From NCBI GenBank assembly GCA_020746105.1, contig CM036617.1, positions 41,817,898 to 41,881,897 on the forward strand: 64,000 bases of DNA, written 5' to 3'. Shown piece by piece: positions 34,201-46,624 of this stretch. Numbering within the stretch: position 1 is the stretch's first letter; the number at the start of each line of letters is the position of its first letter. This DNA comes from Trogon surrucura. Lineage: Eukaryota > Chordata > Aves > Trogoniformes > Trogonidae. A model generated the notes under the pieces. That model saw only the letters and a program-made list of their open reading frames with translations, did not search any database and was not told the origin of the DNA. The position numbers and the translations under genes are program-made.

Positions 34201-37200
34201 AATCTTTAACATCAAACTCCATTGAGAACATTTTTTAGTCAGAATTGTAAATTTTCTAGACTCTGCTTTGTTTCCACATAGCAATATGGTTAAACCATTT
34301 TTTTATATATACCGATATGTCTCTATTTAATGATACTGTTAGCAATTTTATGAAATATATTCAATGTGGTCAACATGTATTCCATCTACCATCTTTTCTC
34401 CATCAAAATTCAACCCTGGAACTACCACTCCTTAATTTTGAATGAAAGCCTATCCATTAAGATTGCTAAAATAGTGTTTTGATTGATATTAATAAAATGT
34501 AAGCTGTAATTTGGAACTGATACACATGCAGCAGCATGCTCATTACACACCTCAGATAAAAGATAATATACCAATATTGGTGCTTTATATTTATGCATCC
34601 TTAGACTTGGTCAGGGCTGATGCTGCCCCCATCATCAGGTTCCTAAAAAGATTAGAGTTTGTTTGGGCAGTATTTCTCTTGTGTTTTGTGAGATAATCTA
34701 AGATCAGTAGGGATACCTAAATAAACACAGATAATTGCTCTGGGACAGGCATTCTCTGAAGCAAGCCTTGTAATTTTTAATTTTCTTGTCCTGTAGTCAA
34801 GCAGACACTGAATCTTAGTTCCTGTTTCACAAGTCATCAGATTAATTCTTCATGAGTTTTTAGCACTATAAAATTATAATTATCTTCACTGTAGTATGAG
34901 TTTTGGATAAATAATAGTAATATACAATTTTTTCCTATGCTATATTAGTACATGGTTTCTTTTCACAGTTATAATGCCTGAGAAAATACTATTCTCTGCT
35001 AATCACAGCAGTTGTCTGGTACTGATATGAGTTGACCAAGAGTTTTTGAACCAAATAAAAAGGAGAACATTTTCACCTGTTTCTTGTAACTGTCATAACT
35101 AGGGGTGAATAACACTTTTCACAAAAGAGTAATAGTTGCTTATGTATATAATGATAACTGACTGCAGCTTTTTTTAAACTGCTTGTATTTTGTCTGCCAT
35201 GGTTAAAAACAGCAGAAAAACAAACAAAAAAAAAGATTTATCTTTTTCTTTCAGGTAGGTCTATGTGCCCTTTTTTGCAATACATCCTTTTCAGCATTCA
35301 CCAAACACATTGTGTAATTGGGATATGTTTCCCTCAGTAGGCATCACAGCAAGGAGAAACTATGGTAGCAATGCAGAATTTGAATGTCATGAAATACATC
35401 TTTTTCAATTGAATGGTATAAACTATAAAAAAATGTTACATCTCTCAGGATATACATTTCATTCTATTAAGAAAAAGGCCAATACAAGCACATATGTGCT
35501 CTTTAGTGTGTCAATAAGAACACAATGAATTAATACTACTACAGAATACATTTTAATATAGGTTACAAAAGAAACCCCACAGGTTGTTATGAGAAAGGAA
35601 CATAATTGATTCCATGTGTTACATCTGAAAGATATATTTGAAAGATTTACTTCTCAGAAATGCTTTAGTCTACAGCTGTTTCTCTTTGATGAAATTGTTA
35701 TTTTAACTTATTCTGAAGATTCGTCTATCAAAGCTCCTGTCTTTTGTCCTTTTCCATCCTATCAATCTCAAACTATATTTCAAGATTATTAAAGTTTATT
35801 TGATTATTTCTATCATACAGAAAAATGCTCTAGCATGGTGTGGAGCAGTAGGAACACATCCTGCTCACAGTAAAAATACATTTGTTCTAATATTCTTTTT
35901 ATTTTTAGTATTAGAAAGATTAATTCATTTCAGAGTGTAAGGCTGTATCTATATTTGAAGACACAGGATGGTTAAACTATGAGTCATTTTGTAGAACTGT
36001 TGAAGTTGTTTTTTTTTTTTCAAACGTCAGAAACATTTTAATATTCAAAAATATCAGTGTCTTTTGAATGAGCAGCTGGAAGTGCGCCTTCAGTGTGAGA
36101 TTGTGCATTTCTCTAATTCTAAAGGAGTAATTATTCAATTGTTCTTGTAATTTTATCTGGATCTCAGAACAAACAAAAATTAATTTTACTTCTCCCTTTC
36201 CTATTTTAAATTCCTTATTTTGGTGGCAGAGATACATGAACTACCTAAACAATGCTTTGTTGTTAACTTTACTTAATATGCCAAATCAGTTTAATTACAG
36301 TTTCTATAAATAATCTGTGCACAGTACTTCCCTGAACAGAATGCACTTTTTCTCCTGTATGTGGCACATTTTAATACTTAAAAGCATTAGAACAGATGTT
36401 AGGTGCCTCCTAAACTTGTTTTCAGTTTTCTTTTATTTATATGTTAATGAGAATTTAATTACTTCATGAATACTTAAACAACCTGAGGGTGCCTGATATC
36501 ATTAGCTTGAACATGACAAACACCTCAAGTGACCACATGGGAAGACCAAAATTGCTTTTAGTTCACTTGAAGGGAGGAAGATGAATTCATTTTACCCCCT
36601 GCTATGTTCTACCTGACATATGAAACTGAATAAGCAGTGGGCACTGATTCAGTCTCACTTTAGTGTGACTGAAAGTATCTGAGGAAGGAATGCACACCAA
36701 AGTGCATTAATGGTTCCTTTTTCAATTTGCCTCACTGTCCTTTAATAAGCAATATGGGAATGGTTTGTTCCTGCATCTTATTTCTTCCTAATAGTTTTTT
36801 AAGGCAAAATCGCTTTCTGTCATGTAAATTTCCTTGTTCAAAGCTTGTAAAATTATGCATAACTTAGATATGCCCTACAGTGATCAAATTATCCGAGATG
36901 AAAAACAGTATGGAAAATACTTAACTATGTCTGTCATGAAACTTGTTGTAATAAAAATATTGTCTGTGGGTGTTGCAAAGTAATAGATGAAGCCTGACTC
37001 TGACCTACAGAAATAATCAAGGAAAAGAACTAAGACTCTGATATTCATGGAGCAGGATTATTAACAATAGTTCTATTTTCCACATGCTATATTTGTGGTT
37101 AAACAGTGAATTTGGTATTGAATAGTATATATGAAGAAAATAATGTTTCTGAAATATACAGGACACTGCTCTTACCTTATTTATATGGCACTCTTTCTCA

Positions 37201-39110
37201 TGATATACACAAGAAAAGAGAGTGGTAATAATGTGAGCACTAACAGGAAGAATAATAACAAAGAAAACCTAATTTCCAGGGGATAAGGGAACATTTGCCC
37301 AGTCTAATAATTTTTGGAAAGAATTGGTTTCTTTTTGATACAGATCCTGTAGATACTCCCTCTTCAACAAATCATACTTCTATAAATGTTCGAAAGAAGA
37401 GCATATCTTGAGTAACACAGACACTTTAAAAATATATGAAACAATACAGTTTAACATCATACAAAAAGAAATTTGTTTATTTATTCTTTACACTATCGTA
37501 TATCCATTTATGTCCAGTGTTAATGAAATCAAAACAGTAGCTCAGCTAAGTGTGATAACAAAATTGTGAATTACAAAAAATCTAGTTCCTACATTGAAAA
37601 CTTTGTCTAATCTATTATTTCTCATGACTGGGTAGGAAACAGGGATTAACAGAGGAGCTTAGGAGAATAAAGGTCAACCAAAAGTGAAATGAAAGGGATG
37701 GACCACAAACATACTCTACAAAGAATGATGATTTTACAAATAAAAGAATACAAGTATTTTCCAAAAGTTAAACCCTTACCCTGAGGAGATTGTATTTGCC
37801 AGGGTATCATTCAAGCAGCTGGTTTGTCTCTGACCTTTCTAGCTTTATAAGAATAATATTCTCTTCCAATTCCAGGGCCTGAAAAAAATTTGCCATATAT
37901 GGCTTGCAGTATACAACAAAGACATGGTTTGTTTGGTCATCAGACGTGTCCAAGAAAAAAGGGTTTAATTTTGTTTCCATTTCCTATTTTTTTCATGATG
38001 TTGTATGTCTGTTGCACAGGCTTTGCAGTCACTTGTCCACATACCAGAGAAATCATATTTTACCTGGGTCTATTAGACAAAAACCTGTTTATTTTCTGTG
38101 TTTGAAGGTGTTTATGGGTGTACTTATGTATGATTATTTGATGGAGAAACAGTTACCAAAAAAGAGCAGGCTGAAGAAAGAAGAAACATGTACTGCGGGG
38201 TAACGTGTGAAAGCCTCCTAGGAACTTGTAAGTTCTGGAAACTGTCAGTCCTTTTGAAACTCCAAGAACTGACAAAGTCAGGATGACAATAAGCAGCCAA
38301 ATGCATCTAAGACCACCAGCATACTTTGAATCTGTGTCTTAAAAAAATGTTCTGTATCTCTAACCACATCCAAAATACAGTGGCTGCTATATGTAGACAG
38401 AGACTACAGGTTCTTATATGCATGCATGATAAGACATAGGACCTATAGAGTGACTTGCCAACCACTTATCAAGAAAAGAGTGACACATTGCTGTGACCCT
38501 TGACACTTGAGGAAACTACTGGGGTTGACCTCTTGACTGATGCTCCAGACACATTGACTGTGAGTGAGTTTGTGTGTAAGCTATCCAAAGGAGTAGTTGA
38601 TTTACTGTGTCAATAGTTATTGCTATAAATAATAGCAGTCTGATAAACAACAGTGTAATTATTAGAAGTTGTTCTAATAAATGCTGTTGTGATCCATGTC
38701 TTCACTGTGCAACCTTCAAATTTGCAAATCCTTTTGTGTGAGACTGTCAGGAAACAGCAACAGAGCCCTATTCCAGAAGAATGGAGAGTCAGGGCCAAGG
38801 GTGACAGGTAGGGCAGTGTCCTCAGCAACAGGGACACAGATCCTCAACACTTGAACAAGAAGACCAGGGCAGGTCCGGTACTGGAAACCTGGGTCAACCA
38901 ATGGCTGATAACAGGTTTTTAGGTCAATTTGTACCAGGTCCAAGGTATGTGTAAGGATCCCTGTAAGGATCTAAGTCAGTGAGATACAAGGCACACACTG
39001 GCATGGTGGCAATATATCTCCAAAAAGAACAGGGAGTGAGAGCCTAACTTCTAAAAACCTTCTGAAAGAGGAGGGATCCAATGATGAGACTTCTTACACC
39101 TCTTTGATGG
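34201..39110. other. AT-rich non-coding stretch, nothing firmly recognised
   Basis: No repeat family, RNA gene or exon could be supported. Short A/T runs occur at 35219-35233 and 36009-36020. From 38740 the composition becomes less AT-rich and the last few hundred bases may belong to a very diverged CR1 upstream of the one at 39111. Confidence 0.45.
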
Positions 39111-39378
39111 GCAGGAATGCTGATGTGCTTGAGGGTAGGAAGGCTCCATGAGGGATCTGGACAGGCTGGATTTATGGGCCAAGGCCAATTGTGCGAGGTT
39201 TCACAAGGCCAAGTGTCGAGTTCTGCCCTTTGGTCACATAAAACCCATGCAATGGGTTTTATGTGACCCATGCAATGAGTTTTATGTGGGAAAGAGGGGC
39301 TCAAAGCTGCCCAGTGAAAAAAGGACCTGGAGGTGGTGATCGACAGCTGTCTGAACACGAGCCATGTGATAGGAGATA
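39111..39378 (+). mobile_element. CR1 LINE fragment with inverted duplication
   Basis: Sense CR1 from the post-catalytic region: GATGTGCTTGAGGGTAGG, GGGATCTGGACAGGCTGG, ATGGGCCAAGGCCAATTG, CAAGGCCAAGTG, then AAAAAGGACCTGGAGGTGGT and CGACAGCTGTCTGAACA. Both ends are lost. The middle is rearranged by an inverted and a direct duplication (39232-39285). Confidence 0.88.
39232..39268. repeat. perfect 16-bp inverted repeat within CR1
   Basis: GGTCACATAAAACCCA (39232-39247) and its exact complement (39253-39268) enclose a 5-bp loop TGCAA. Immediately after, CCATGCAATGAGTTTTATGTG repeats part of the palindrome directly (19 of 20 bases alike with 39245-39264). Confidence 0.93.
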
Positions 39379-40951
39379 CAATTGTAAGATACGTTTGTTG
39401 GTTGTTTTTTTTTTTTTTCTGTTAACTGAGGAGGTGGGCTGGAGTAACCAGGCTGTGTGTATGTCATTGTTTTGAGTACCAGGGTCTCATCTATTTAGCA
39501 TTCAAGTCAACCTCTGAATCCTACTTTTCCGATCAAAAACATTTCATAAATTCTAGTTCAAGGTTGCTTTTTGTAGTGAACTGGCTAGTTTTCTCAAGCA
39601 ATAAAATACTGCTTTTCTGGGAACAATTTACTTCAGATATAGACAGGGCTGCATAAGGACCAGTTCCTTCCTCCCTACATAGTCATCCAGCACATTCCTG
39701 ACTCTATCTAATACATATGCTCTAACAGCACATCCAGAAACAAAAAGCCATAGCCTCACAGAAAATAAGGATTTGTATTTTGATGTAACAGAGGACTCTC
39801 TTTAATTTCTATGTTATGGGAATATGGTCATTCCATACTGCGTAGGAACTATACGGAGTGTGCCGAGTAGCGTCTCTGTACCGCTTGGTCTGGGGAAAAG
39901 GAATCACTCTCAGAAGAACAAATGTAGCCAGTGTTACTCAAGCTTTGGTTCATGTATTTGTTTTTCCAGGGAAGAAGAGGTGATAAATGTGAGGTATCTT
40001 TCAGAACTAGGATGGAAATTTGGTCCTGCAAACTTAATGTAAATTTAGAATAGCCAGACCAAGGAGAAAAATTATGCATATATTAACATTATTTTACTAA
40101 ATTTACAGAATGAGAGAGGTTTTTCCATCAAACCAGAAACAACATGTGTTTATAAATCTCTCACCAGCTTTACTTACAGTGTTTCATGTAGCATTCCAAG
40201 AGGCATTGTTGTTTCTATTCCCACTCAGGCTCAGTATTTAAAAGAGATTTGAAACTTCAAAGTCTTGTCCTTTTAAAGTGTAAAAATATAACACTACAGG
40301 CAAAATTATGTTGGTGGGATTTGTTTGATCAAAAGTAGTGCTAATCAACCAGAATTTCCTAGCAATCAGTGAGGAGAAATAAGCACTTGAGGGACAATAT
40401 AGCTGTCAAAATAGAGGCTACTAGACATGTTTAAAGATCCCAGCACTTCCCATCTGTCCTCAAATTTTACTTCTGAAGCACATTGGTCTCCTATACGTTC
40501 CGTCTGTTATTTTAATAATATGTAACCCTATCTAGATGTCATCAGTACCATAGGATATCTCAAATGACACTAAACACCTACATTTGGGCAACTATAAAAG
40601 GTCAAGATGCCTATAAGTGTCTATATTTAGAAAACTGAAACATATGATTGCACACCAACTGATGTCAGTTCTCCCTCAGTGACATGGCTAGTCAACAGAG
40701 GAAATCCTTTCAGTTCGCTCACTAGTTGGGCCTTTGAAGAGTCAGACAAGAGAACTCTTACAGAAACAGTGTCTTTATTATCAAAAAGTACAAGGTACAG
40801 CAGATCGCCTCATGTTTTACTACGAAGAGGGAAAGCTGTGTCTGAGTGACATTTGACCAGACTGAGGAGTCCCAGTACTGATGTTTGGTGAGGTCAAGCT
40901 GGAAATCTCTTTAACAATTTTTTCTTCTCTCTGCTCCCTTATCTCATCAGT
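39379..40951. other. non-coding stretch, nothing recognised
   Basis: A T-run lies at 39405-39418. No repeat family, RNA gene or exon could be supported. The 40730-40951 part is less AT-rich and adjoins the LTR target site. Confidence 0.45.
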
Positions 40952-40956
40952 AACTC

Positions 40957-41621
40957 TGTGTTGGGTCTTCCTGGCAAAATTTCGGTGGCAGGGGGATTGT
41001 AGGGGTGGCTTCTGCAAACTGCTAGAAGTTTCCCCTAGGTCTGATAGAGCCAATGCCAGCCAGCTCCAAAGATGGACATGGTGTTGGCTAAGGCTGAATC
41101 TATCAGAAATCATAGGATGGAAACTTCTCTGTGAAAACATATTTAAGAAGTGGGGAGGAAAAGAACAGTGACACAATAACTGACAGAGAGAGGAAAGATT
41201 GAGAATATGCAAAGACACCAAGGTCAGTGAAGAGTGAGAGGGGGAAAGATGTGCTGCAGTTACCAGAGCAGAAAGTCCCCTGGGTCATGGTGAAGACCAT
41301 GGTGAGACAGGCTGTCCCTCTGAAGCCCATGGAGGTGACTGGGTGTAGATGTCCATCTGCAGCCCATGAAGAACCCCATGGTGAAGCAAGTGGATGCCTG
41401 AAGGGGGCAGTGGCCCCATGAGAAGCTCAAGTTGGAGTAGGTTGCTGCTGGAGCCTGTGGCATGAGAGAGAAGGCCACACTGGAGTAGGTTCGCTGATGA
41501 GACTTTTGTGACACCACAGGGCACACTGAAGCAGTTTCCCCCTGAAGGACTAGCTGAGAAGTGAGACTGATACAGCAGTTGTGATGGGCACTTGACTACC
41601 AGCCAGGGTCAAAACACTAGA
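40957..41621 (+). mobile_element. solo LTR, ERVL-like, internally deleted, 5-bp TSD
   Basis: It starts TGTGTTGGGTCTTCC and ends CCAGCCAGGGTCAAAACACTAGA, the complement-equivalent of the end of the copy at 44199. Exact 5-bp duplications AACTC flank it (40952-40956 and 41622-41626), proving an integrase-type insertion and fixing both ends. The order of blocks (GAGCCAATGCCAGCCAGCTCC, ATATTTAAGAAG, CACCAAGGTCAGTGAAGA, the CATGGTGAAGACCATGGTGAGGC-like unit) matches the 1188-bp copy at 44199, but ~520 bp including the poly(A) region are missing. No internal ERV genes. A 5-bp TSD is what ERVL-class elements make. Confidence 0.88.
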
Positions 41622-41734
41622 AACTCTTTACAAAGCCTTCTGTGTGCTATGCAGGCCTGATTTAATTTTCCATTCCCCCTTGCTTATAGAGGTCTTCAGA
41701 ACCGCTTCTTTCCCTTCATAGTACACCAGGTTAG

Positions 41735-42066
41735 CTGGCTAAATAGAATCATAGAATCATCATAGAATCGTAGAACTGTAGAATCATAGAATGTGTTGGG
41801 CTGGAAGGGATCTTTAAGGGTCATCTAGTCCAATCCCCCCTGCAGTGAGCAAGGACATCTTTAACTAGATCAGATTGTTCAGATCTCTACCAAGCCTGAT
41901 CTTCAATGCCTTCAGAGACGGCACCTCCATCACATCTCTGGACGACATCTTCCAGTGTTTCAGTACCTTTGCTGTAAGGAACTCTTTGCTAACATCTAAT
42001 CTAAATCTACCCTGCTCTAGTTTAAAACTATTGCTCCTTGTCCTGCTGCTACACACCCTTGTGAAC
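41735..42066 (-). mobile_element. CR1 LINE 3' end
   Basis: The plus strand starts with an expanded tail repeat (TAGAATCATAGAATCATCATAGAATCG), followed by GGGCTGGAAGGGATC and the reverse complement of ORF2's end. Minus-strand translation gives RSNSFKLEQGRFRLDVSKEF and LKALKIRLGRDLNNLI. It lies only ~110 bp from the LTR and was truncated at its 5' side near 42066. Confidence 0.92.
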
Positions 42067-43691
42067 AGAAATAAATTAAATAGTTATTTAAATAAACTGT
42101 ATTCACTGTTTATGTCCTTATTGAGGAGGTTAGTTTAGCTGGGAATAAGGAATGTTCAGGGTTATTTAGGATAAGGCCAAAAAAATTAAAGAAATCTGTT
42201 TACACATCCGTATCATACCCAGTTATTTGCAGAGGACCCATTTCTACTTAGTAAACTGAAATTGACACTACTGGAGGAGGATTCATCTTTTCCTAAAAGA
42301 GACATCTAAAATAGGAGAGAAAAATCACACCCTAAAAGTGACCTTTTTCAATGATAATGGAGTTCAGAAAATCTAGCTCAAATTCATACGTCTATATTGT
42401 AGACAAGTTAGATGAAATACATCTTATCTCTAGAGCTAGAAGCAGTAGTTACAACAAAGGGCAACATCACTCAATCATATCCTCTGTAGTTTGAAAAGCA
42501 TAAAAGGCTTATAATTCTGTTGTGATTTTGAACTTCTGTGTATTTTTAAAATATCAAATGCCATCTTTGTTACCAAGAAGTAACTTTGAACAGTAGTTGT
42601 TTCTTTCCACTCCAGAAAAGCTCAATTGTATGAGGAGAAATACACAAAGCTGCCTGAGAGAATTTTTTTGCTACAAAATTGATATCACAGCAGGGAAATG
42701 TGCCATAATGAACTTTTCCTAAGAAGATAACCAATTGTTCTAAGCAGTAACCAATTTACCAAGAGAATTCCGAGGAAAGAAGGAGTCAATCTAAAAGGAA
42801 GCGTGAAAGAAGCATGAGAATTTTTGTTGTGAGGACAGCCTTTCGGGTCGGAAGAGGATATCTGAGCAGCAGTTAAATCTGGTTTGACTCTACCAGAAAT
42901 CATATTTTGGCATTTAAACCCATGTCCACGTTGAGCACATCAACATCCCTGTAAACTGACATGAGCAGTTACACTCCAACTAGTGAGGTGACACATGGAC
43001 ACTCACACCTCAGGTGTATGTGTGTAGCATCATGGGTTATTCTCCTACTGGTGAGTGCATTAGTGAGGTGTCAGGATCATCAAGGATGCACAAAAACCCA
43101 TAGCACCTACATCTATTCCAGGAAGGTTGCAGGCAGCAAGTTGCTGTGTGATTCTGGGGGAGGTTTAGAAATTCCTGCAATAAATTATAGGAACATTTTT
43201 AGGATATTGGTTCTGAATGTGTAGTTCATTGACTGCTGGTTAATTACAAGTTTTAACAAATCAATAAACCACTTATATCTTGACTTCTTTCAAGTCAAAT
43301 GCATTGAGTAGGTTTTTTCCCTGCAACATATGAGCTAAATTATTATTAATTACTTTAATTAATAATACAGATCTCTGATATTCACAACAAACTAAAATAA
43401 TTTCAACCAAAAAAAAGATTCTGTCAGACAGAACATTTCTCCAATTGAAAACTGAAGTAAGCAGAAATTAAGGAATTAAAGACCGTAACAAATTTTAAAA
43501 AATATATGTGAATCTATAAAATCAGACCGCTTTAAGTTGCGTGTTCTATACAGTTAAAAACAAAGAAAAAGTAAATTAATAAGATAATTATAGAAGCTTA
43601 AATACCCAGATTTTTAACTACTTGCAGGTGCTAGATTTGACAATATTTTTTCATGTTATTAACAATAACATTATATTAATATATTAATGTA
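42067..43691. other. AT-rich non-coding stretch, nothing recognised
   Basis: No repeat family, RNA gene or exon could be supported. An AATAA/ATTAAT-rich tract lies at 43640-43735, immediately before the CR1 remnant. Confidence 0.5.
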
Positions 43692-43990
43692 TTAACATAA
43701 TAACATATTAACAATAACAATAACATGAAAAAGATGTTCTTCTGCCTCACTTACTTCAGGTTTTGACTGAATGAGATTATCTGCTCTTGTGCTTTTAAAT
43801 AGATGGTTCTTAAAAAATGGCCAGCACTCACAGACTCCTAAGCACACAAAAGCAGATTCCCAGGGGACATTGCTAAGTAGCTCCCTGAATAGCTTAAATC
43901 TTGCTCTCTTGACATCTAGGGTAGCAACTCTGGTGACCTTTCTTCTCATTACAACAAACATTTTTAACTCGACCATTTCATGTTAACTGT
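43692..43990 (-). mobile_element. old CR1-like remnant, endonuclease-RT linker
   Basis: The minus-strand frame (43692-43976) reads MVELKMFVVMRRKVTRVATLDVKRA-like residues and, further on, FKLFRELLSNVPWESAF, which I recognise as the CR1 ORF2 region between the apurinic endonuclease and the reverse transcriptase (canonically '...TLDFRRADF.LFR.LL...PW..AL'). It is followed to the right, beyond an inserted LTR, by endonuclease-like sequence at 45530-46262, so the two were probably one element. Confidence 0.7.
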
Positions 43991-44198
43991 GGTCAAGACA
44001 GTCCCTGCGTCACCTGAAACAGGCAGGCTGCAGGAACAGCAACAAACCACAGCTGAAATTTATTCTTGCTACCTGAGAATCTGAAGAATGTTTGCAGTGG
44101 CATCTGGATGAGGCGCACAGGCAGTGGTCACTCGAGGAGCTTGACAAGTAGCAGTACAAACATAAGGAGTTCTCTTCTTGATAGAAAGTGTGTGGCAT

Positions 44199-45386
44199 TA
44201 TCGTGGTTTGACCCTGGCTGGCTGCCAGGTACCCACACAGCCGCTCTCTCACTCCCCCTTCACTGCTAGACAGGGGGAGAAAATATTTCCAAGGGCTCAG
44301 GTTTCAAAATAAGGACAGGGAGATCACTCTCATTTACCGTCCCGGGCAAAACAGACTCGATTTTGGGGGAAATTAATTACATATTTTAAAAGAACTAATC
44401 AGAGAGGAGTAATGAGAAGTGAGAAAAAGCAAACATCTTAAAAACAGAACATCTTCCCCCCATCCCTCCCTTCTTCCCAGGCTTAACATCAATCCCGGTT
44501 TCTCCACCTCCTCCCCCCGAGCGGCGCAGGGTGACAGGGAATGGGGGCTGCGGTCAGTTCATCCGATGTTGGTTCCACCGCTTCTTCACTCCGGGGGAGA
44601 ATTCTTCACTCTTCCCCAGGGCCATTGTGGGGTCCCTCTCACGGGAGACAAGCTTCACGCTCTCTTCTCCAGCGTGAGTCATCCCACAAAGGGCAATTCG
44701 TGACAAACTGCCCAACGGGAGACACCTCATGAGGGGCAGCCCACCCCTCGTGAGTCTGAGATGCAGTCCTGCAGGGGAAACTGCTCCAGTGTGAGTAGCC
44801 CGCAGTGTCCCAAAAGTCCCACCAGCCAACCTGCTCCAGCGTGGGCATTCCCTCTTCCATGGGCTGCAGGTTCCAGCAGCGACTTGCTCTGATGCGGACT
44901 TCCCACAGGCTACAGCCCCCTTCAGGCATCCACCCATGGAGTCCTCTGCACGGTGGACATCTACGCGGTGATCCTCACGGTGGACATCTGCACCTCGCCC
45001 ATGGGCTGCAGGGGGACAATCCGCTTCACCATGGTCTTCACCACAGAACCGGGGGACTCTCTCTGCTCTGGTGTCTGGAGCTCATCCTCCCCCCGCTCTC
45101 TTTCTTCACTGACCTTGGTGTCTGCACAGATTCTCACTCCTCCATCTCTGTGCCAGCTGCTATGGCACAGTCCTTTTCCCCATTCTTAAATATGTTTTTC
45201 ACAGAGGCGTTCCTCTGCTATCACTTTACTGATAGGTTGAGCCTTGGCCAGTGGCGGGTCCCTCTTTGGAGCCAACTGGCATTGGCTCTATCAAACTCGG
45301 GGAGCTTCTAGCAGCTTCTTGCAGAAGCCACCCTGCAACTCCCCCCACCCCCCACCACTAAAATCCGGCCAGGCCAAACCAAAACA
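44199..45386 (-). mobile_element. solo LTR, ERVL-like, complete, 5-bp TSD
   Basis: The plus strand runs from TATCGTGGTTTGACCCTGG (TG mutated to TA) to AGGCCAAACCAAAACA, flanked by exact 5-bp duplications GGCAT (44194-44198 and 45387-45391). Copies at 10832, 40957 and 48713 share its blocks. It contains diverged ~30-35-bp internal units of the CTCCAGCGTGGGC type. Sense direction is minus, inferred from the AATAAA retained in the 48713 copy at the equivalent place; here that signal is mutated. Open frames of 94-168 codons inside are by-products of GC-rich repeats, not genes. Inserted into the old CR1 whose pieces lie at 43692 and 45530. Confidence 0.88.
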
Positions 45387-45529
45387 GGCATCTATCCCAT
45401 TGCTTTGTTATGTTTTACTTGCTTCTCTACCTGAATTTCCAGGACTCACACAGCAACTTTGCAGGGCAGGAATGTGAGAGACACTCCTACATCTATTCCA
45501 GGCCTCTGTTATCTAAGTACAGGTATGTT

Positions 45530-46262
45530 TCTTGTCGAGTACACAAGGCCAAGCAGTAATCCAGCACGATGCATGTGTTTGCCAACACCTCAGGTGCAAG
45601 TCAATTGAGCATACCTATAATCCTCCTCGCCAGTCTCCTGTTATATCCCTACAGTCACCTACCATCACATGTCCCACGAGTCCTTCCCTATTCACTGATA
45701 GTAAGTCTACGAAGACATCTTTCCTAGTTGGCTCACTGAGTACCTGTGATAAGAAGCTATTTCTTGCAAATGTCAAGAATTTCCAAGACCTGCCCATCAC
45801 AGCAGCACGATATTCTCAATTAGTGTCTGGGAAATTGAAATATCCCATGAGGACAAGGGCTACTGATCCAGAAATTTCTCCTAATTGCCTACAAAATAAC
45901 TCATTACTACTTACATTGTAGCTGGGCAATTGGTAGCAGACACTCATTTTATGTGGATGTCTCCTTTGTTTTCCATTCCTCTAAACCCTACCCAGAGGCT
46001 CTGAAACATGCCACCGCTAAGGGCTGTGCACTCAAACCTCTCCATTACAAAAGGTGATATCTTCACCTCACCTGCCCTGCTTAACTTCCTGAGAAGCTTT
46101 TAGCCCTCCATCCCAACCCTTCAGTCATGGGAGTCATTCTACCAAGTCTCACTAACACCAACAATATCGTAGCTCTGGAAGCTGATTGATGCTTCTTGTT
46201 CATCTTGTCTGTTTCTTGTGCTGCATTCATTGGTGTACAAGCATACCCTCCATGCTCCAAGA
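45530..46262 (-). mobile_element. old CR1-like remnant, endonuclease domain
   Basis: On the minus strand, reading leftward from 46256, the codons give YTNECSTRNRQ..., then SYDIVGVSETW and NDSHD, which correspond to the start of the CR1 ORF2 apurinic-type endonuclease (canonical YTNARS.GNKQ..., ITETWWD.SHD). One in-frame stop replaces a Trp after SETW. Downstream codons down to about 45600 continue with endonuclease-like but frameshifted sequence. The 5' portion of CR1 is rarely preserved, so this copy was once long. Confidence 0.65.
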
Positions 46263-46600
46263 GTTTCGCAGAATCACAGAATCATCATAGTTTGAAGGGG
46301 TTTCTAGGGATCATCTAGTTCAACACCCCTGCCAGAGCAGGACTGCCTAGAACACATCACACATGATCGCATCCAGGTGGGTTTTGAAAGTCTCCAAAGA
46401 TGGAGACTCGATGACCTCCCTTGGCATCCTGTTTCAGTGTTCTGTCACCCTCACAGCAAAGAAGTTCTTCCTCATATTTACATGAAACTTCTCGTGTTCC
46501 AGCTTGTGCCTGTTGCCTCTTGTCATTGGGCACTACTGAGAAGAGTCTGGCTCCACCCTCCCTGCACTCACTCTTTAGATATTTATACAGGTATTTATAG
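46263..46600 (-). mobile_element. CR1 LINE 3' end, nested in an older CR1
   Basis: It starts with the tail GAATCACAGAATCATCATAG, then GGATCATCTAGTTCAACACC and CCTGCCAGAGCAGGACTG. The complement of the ORF2 end (GGAGACTCGATGACCTCCC, TTTCAGTGTTCTGTCACCC, AGTTCTTCCTCATATTTAC) follows. Endonuclease-like sequence on the left and 5' CR1-like sequence on the right suggest insertion into the older element. Confidence 0.9.
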
Positions 46601-46620
46601 ATATTTATACAGGTATTTAT
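46577..46620. repeat. perfect tandem duplication, 22 bp x 2
   Basis: AGATATTTATACAGGTATTTAT occurs twice head to tail (46577-46598, 46599-46620) at the truncated 5' side of the nested CR1. Probably replication slippage. Confidence 0.95.
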
Positions 46621-46624
46621 AGTG

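Noticed and set aside
44805..45311. 168-codon open frame
   Set aside because: Lies wholly inside the solo LTR, antisense; His/Gly/Leu-rich product of GC-rich internal repeats, no known domain.
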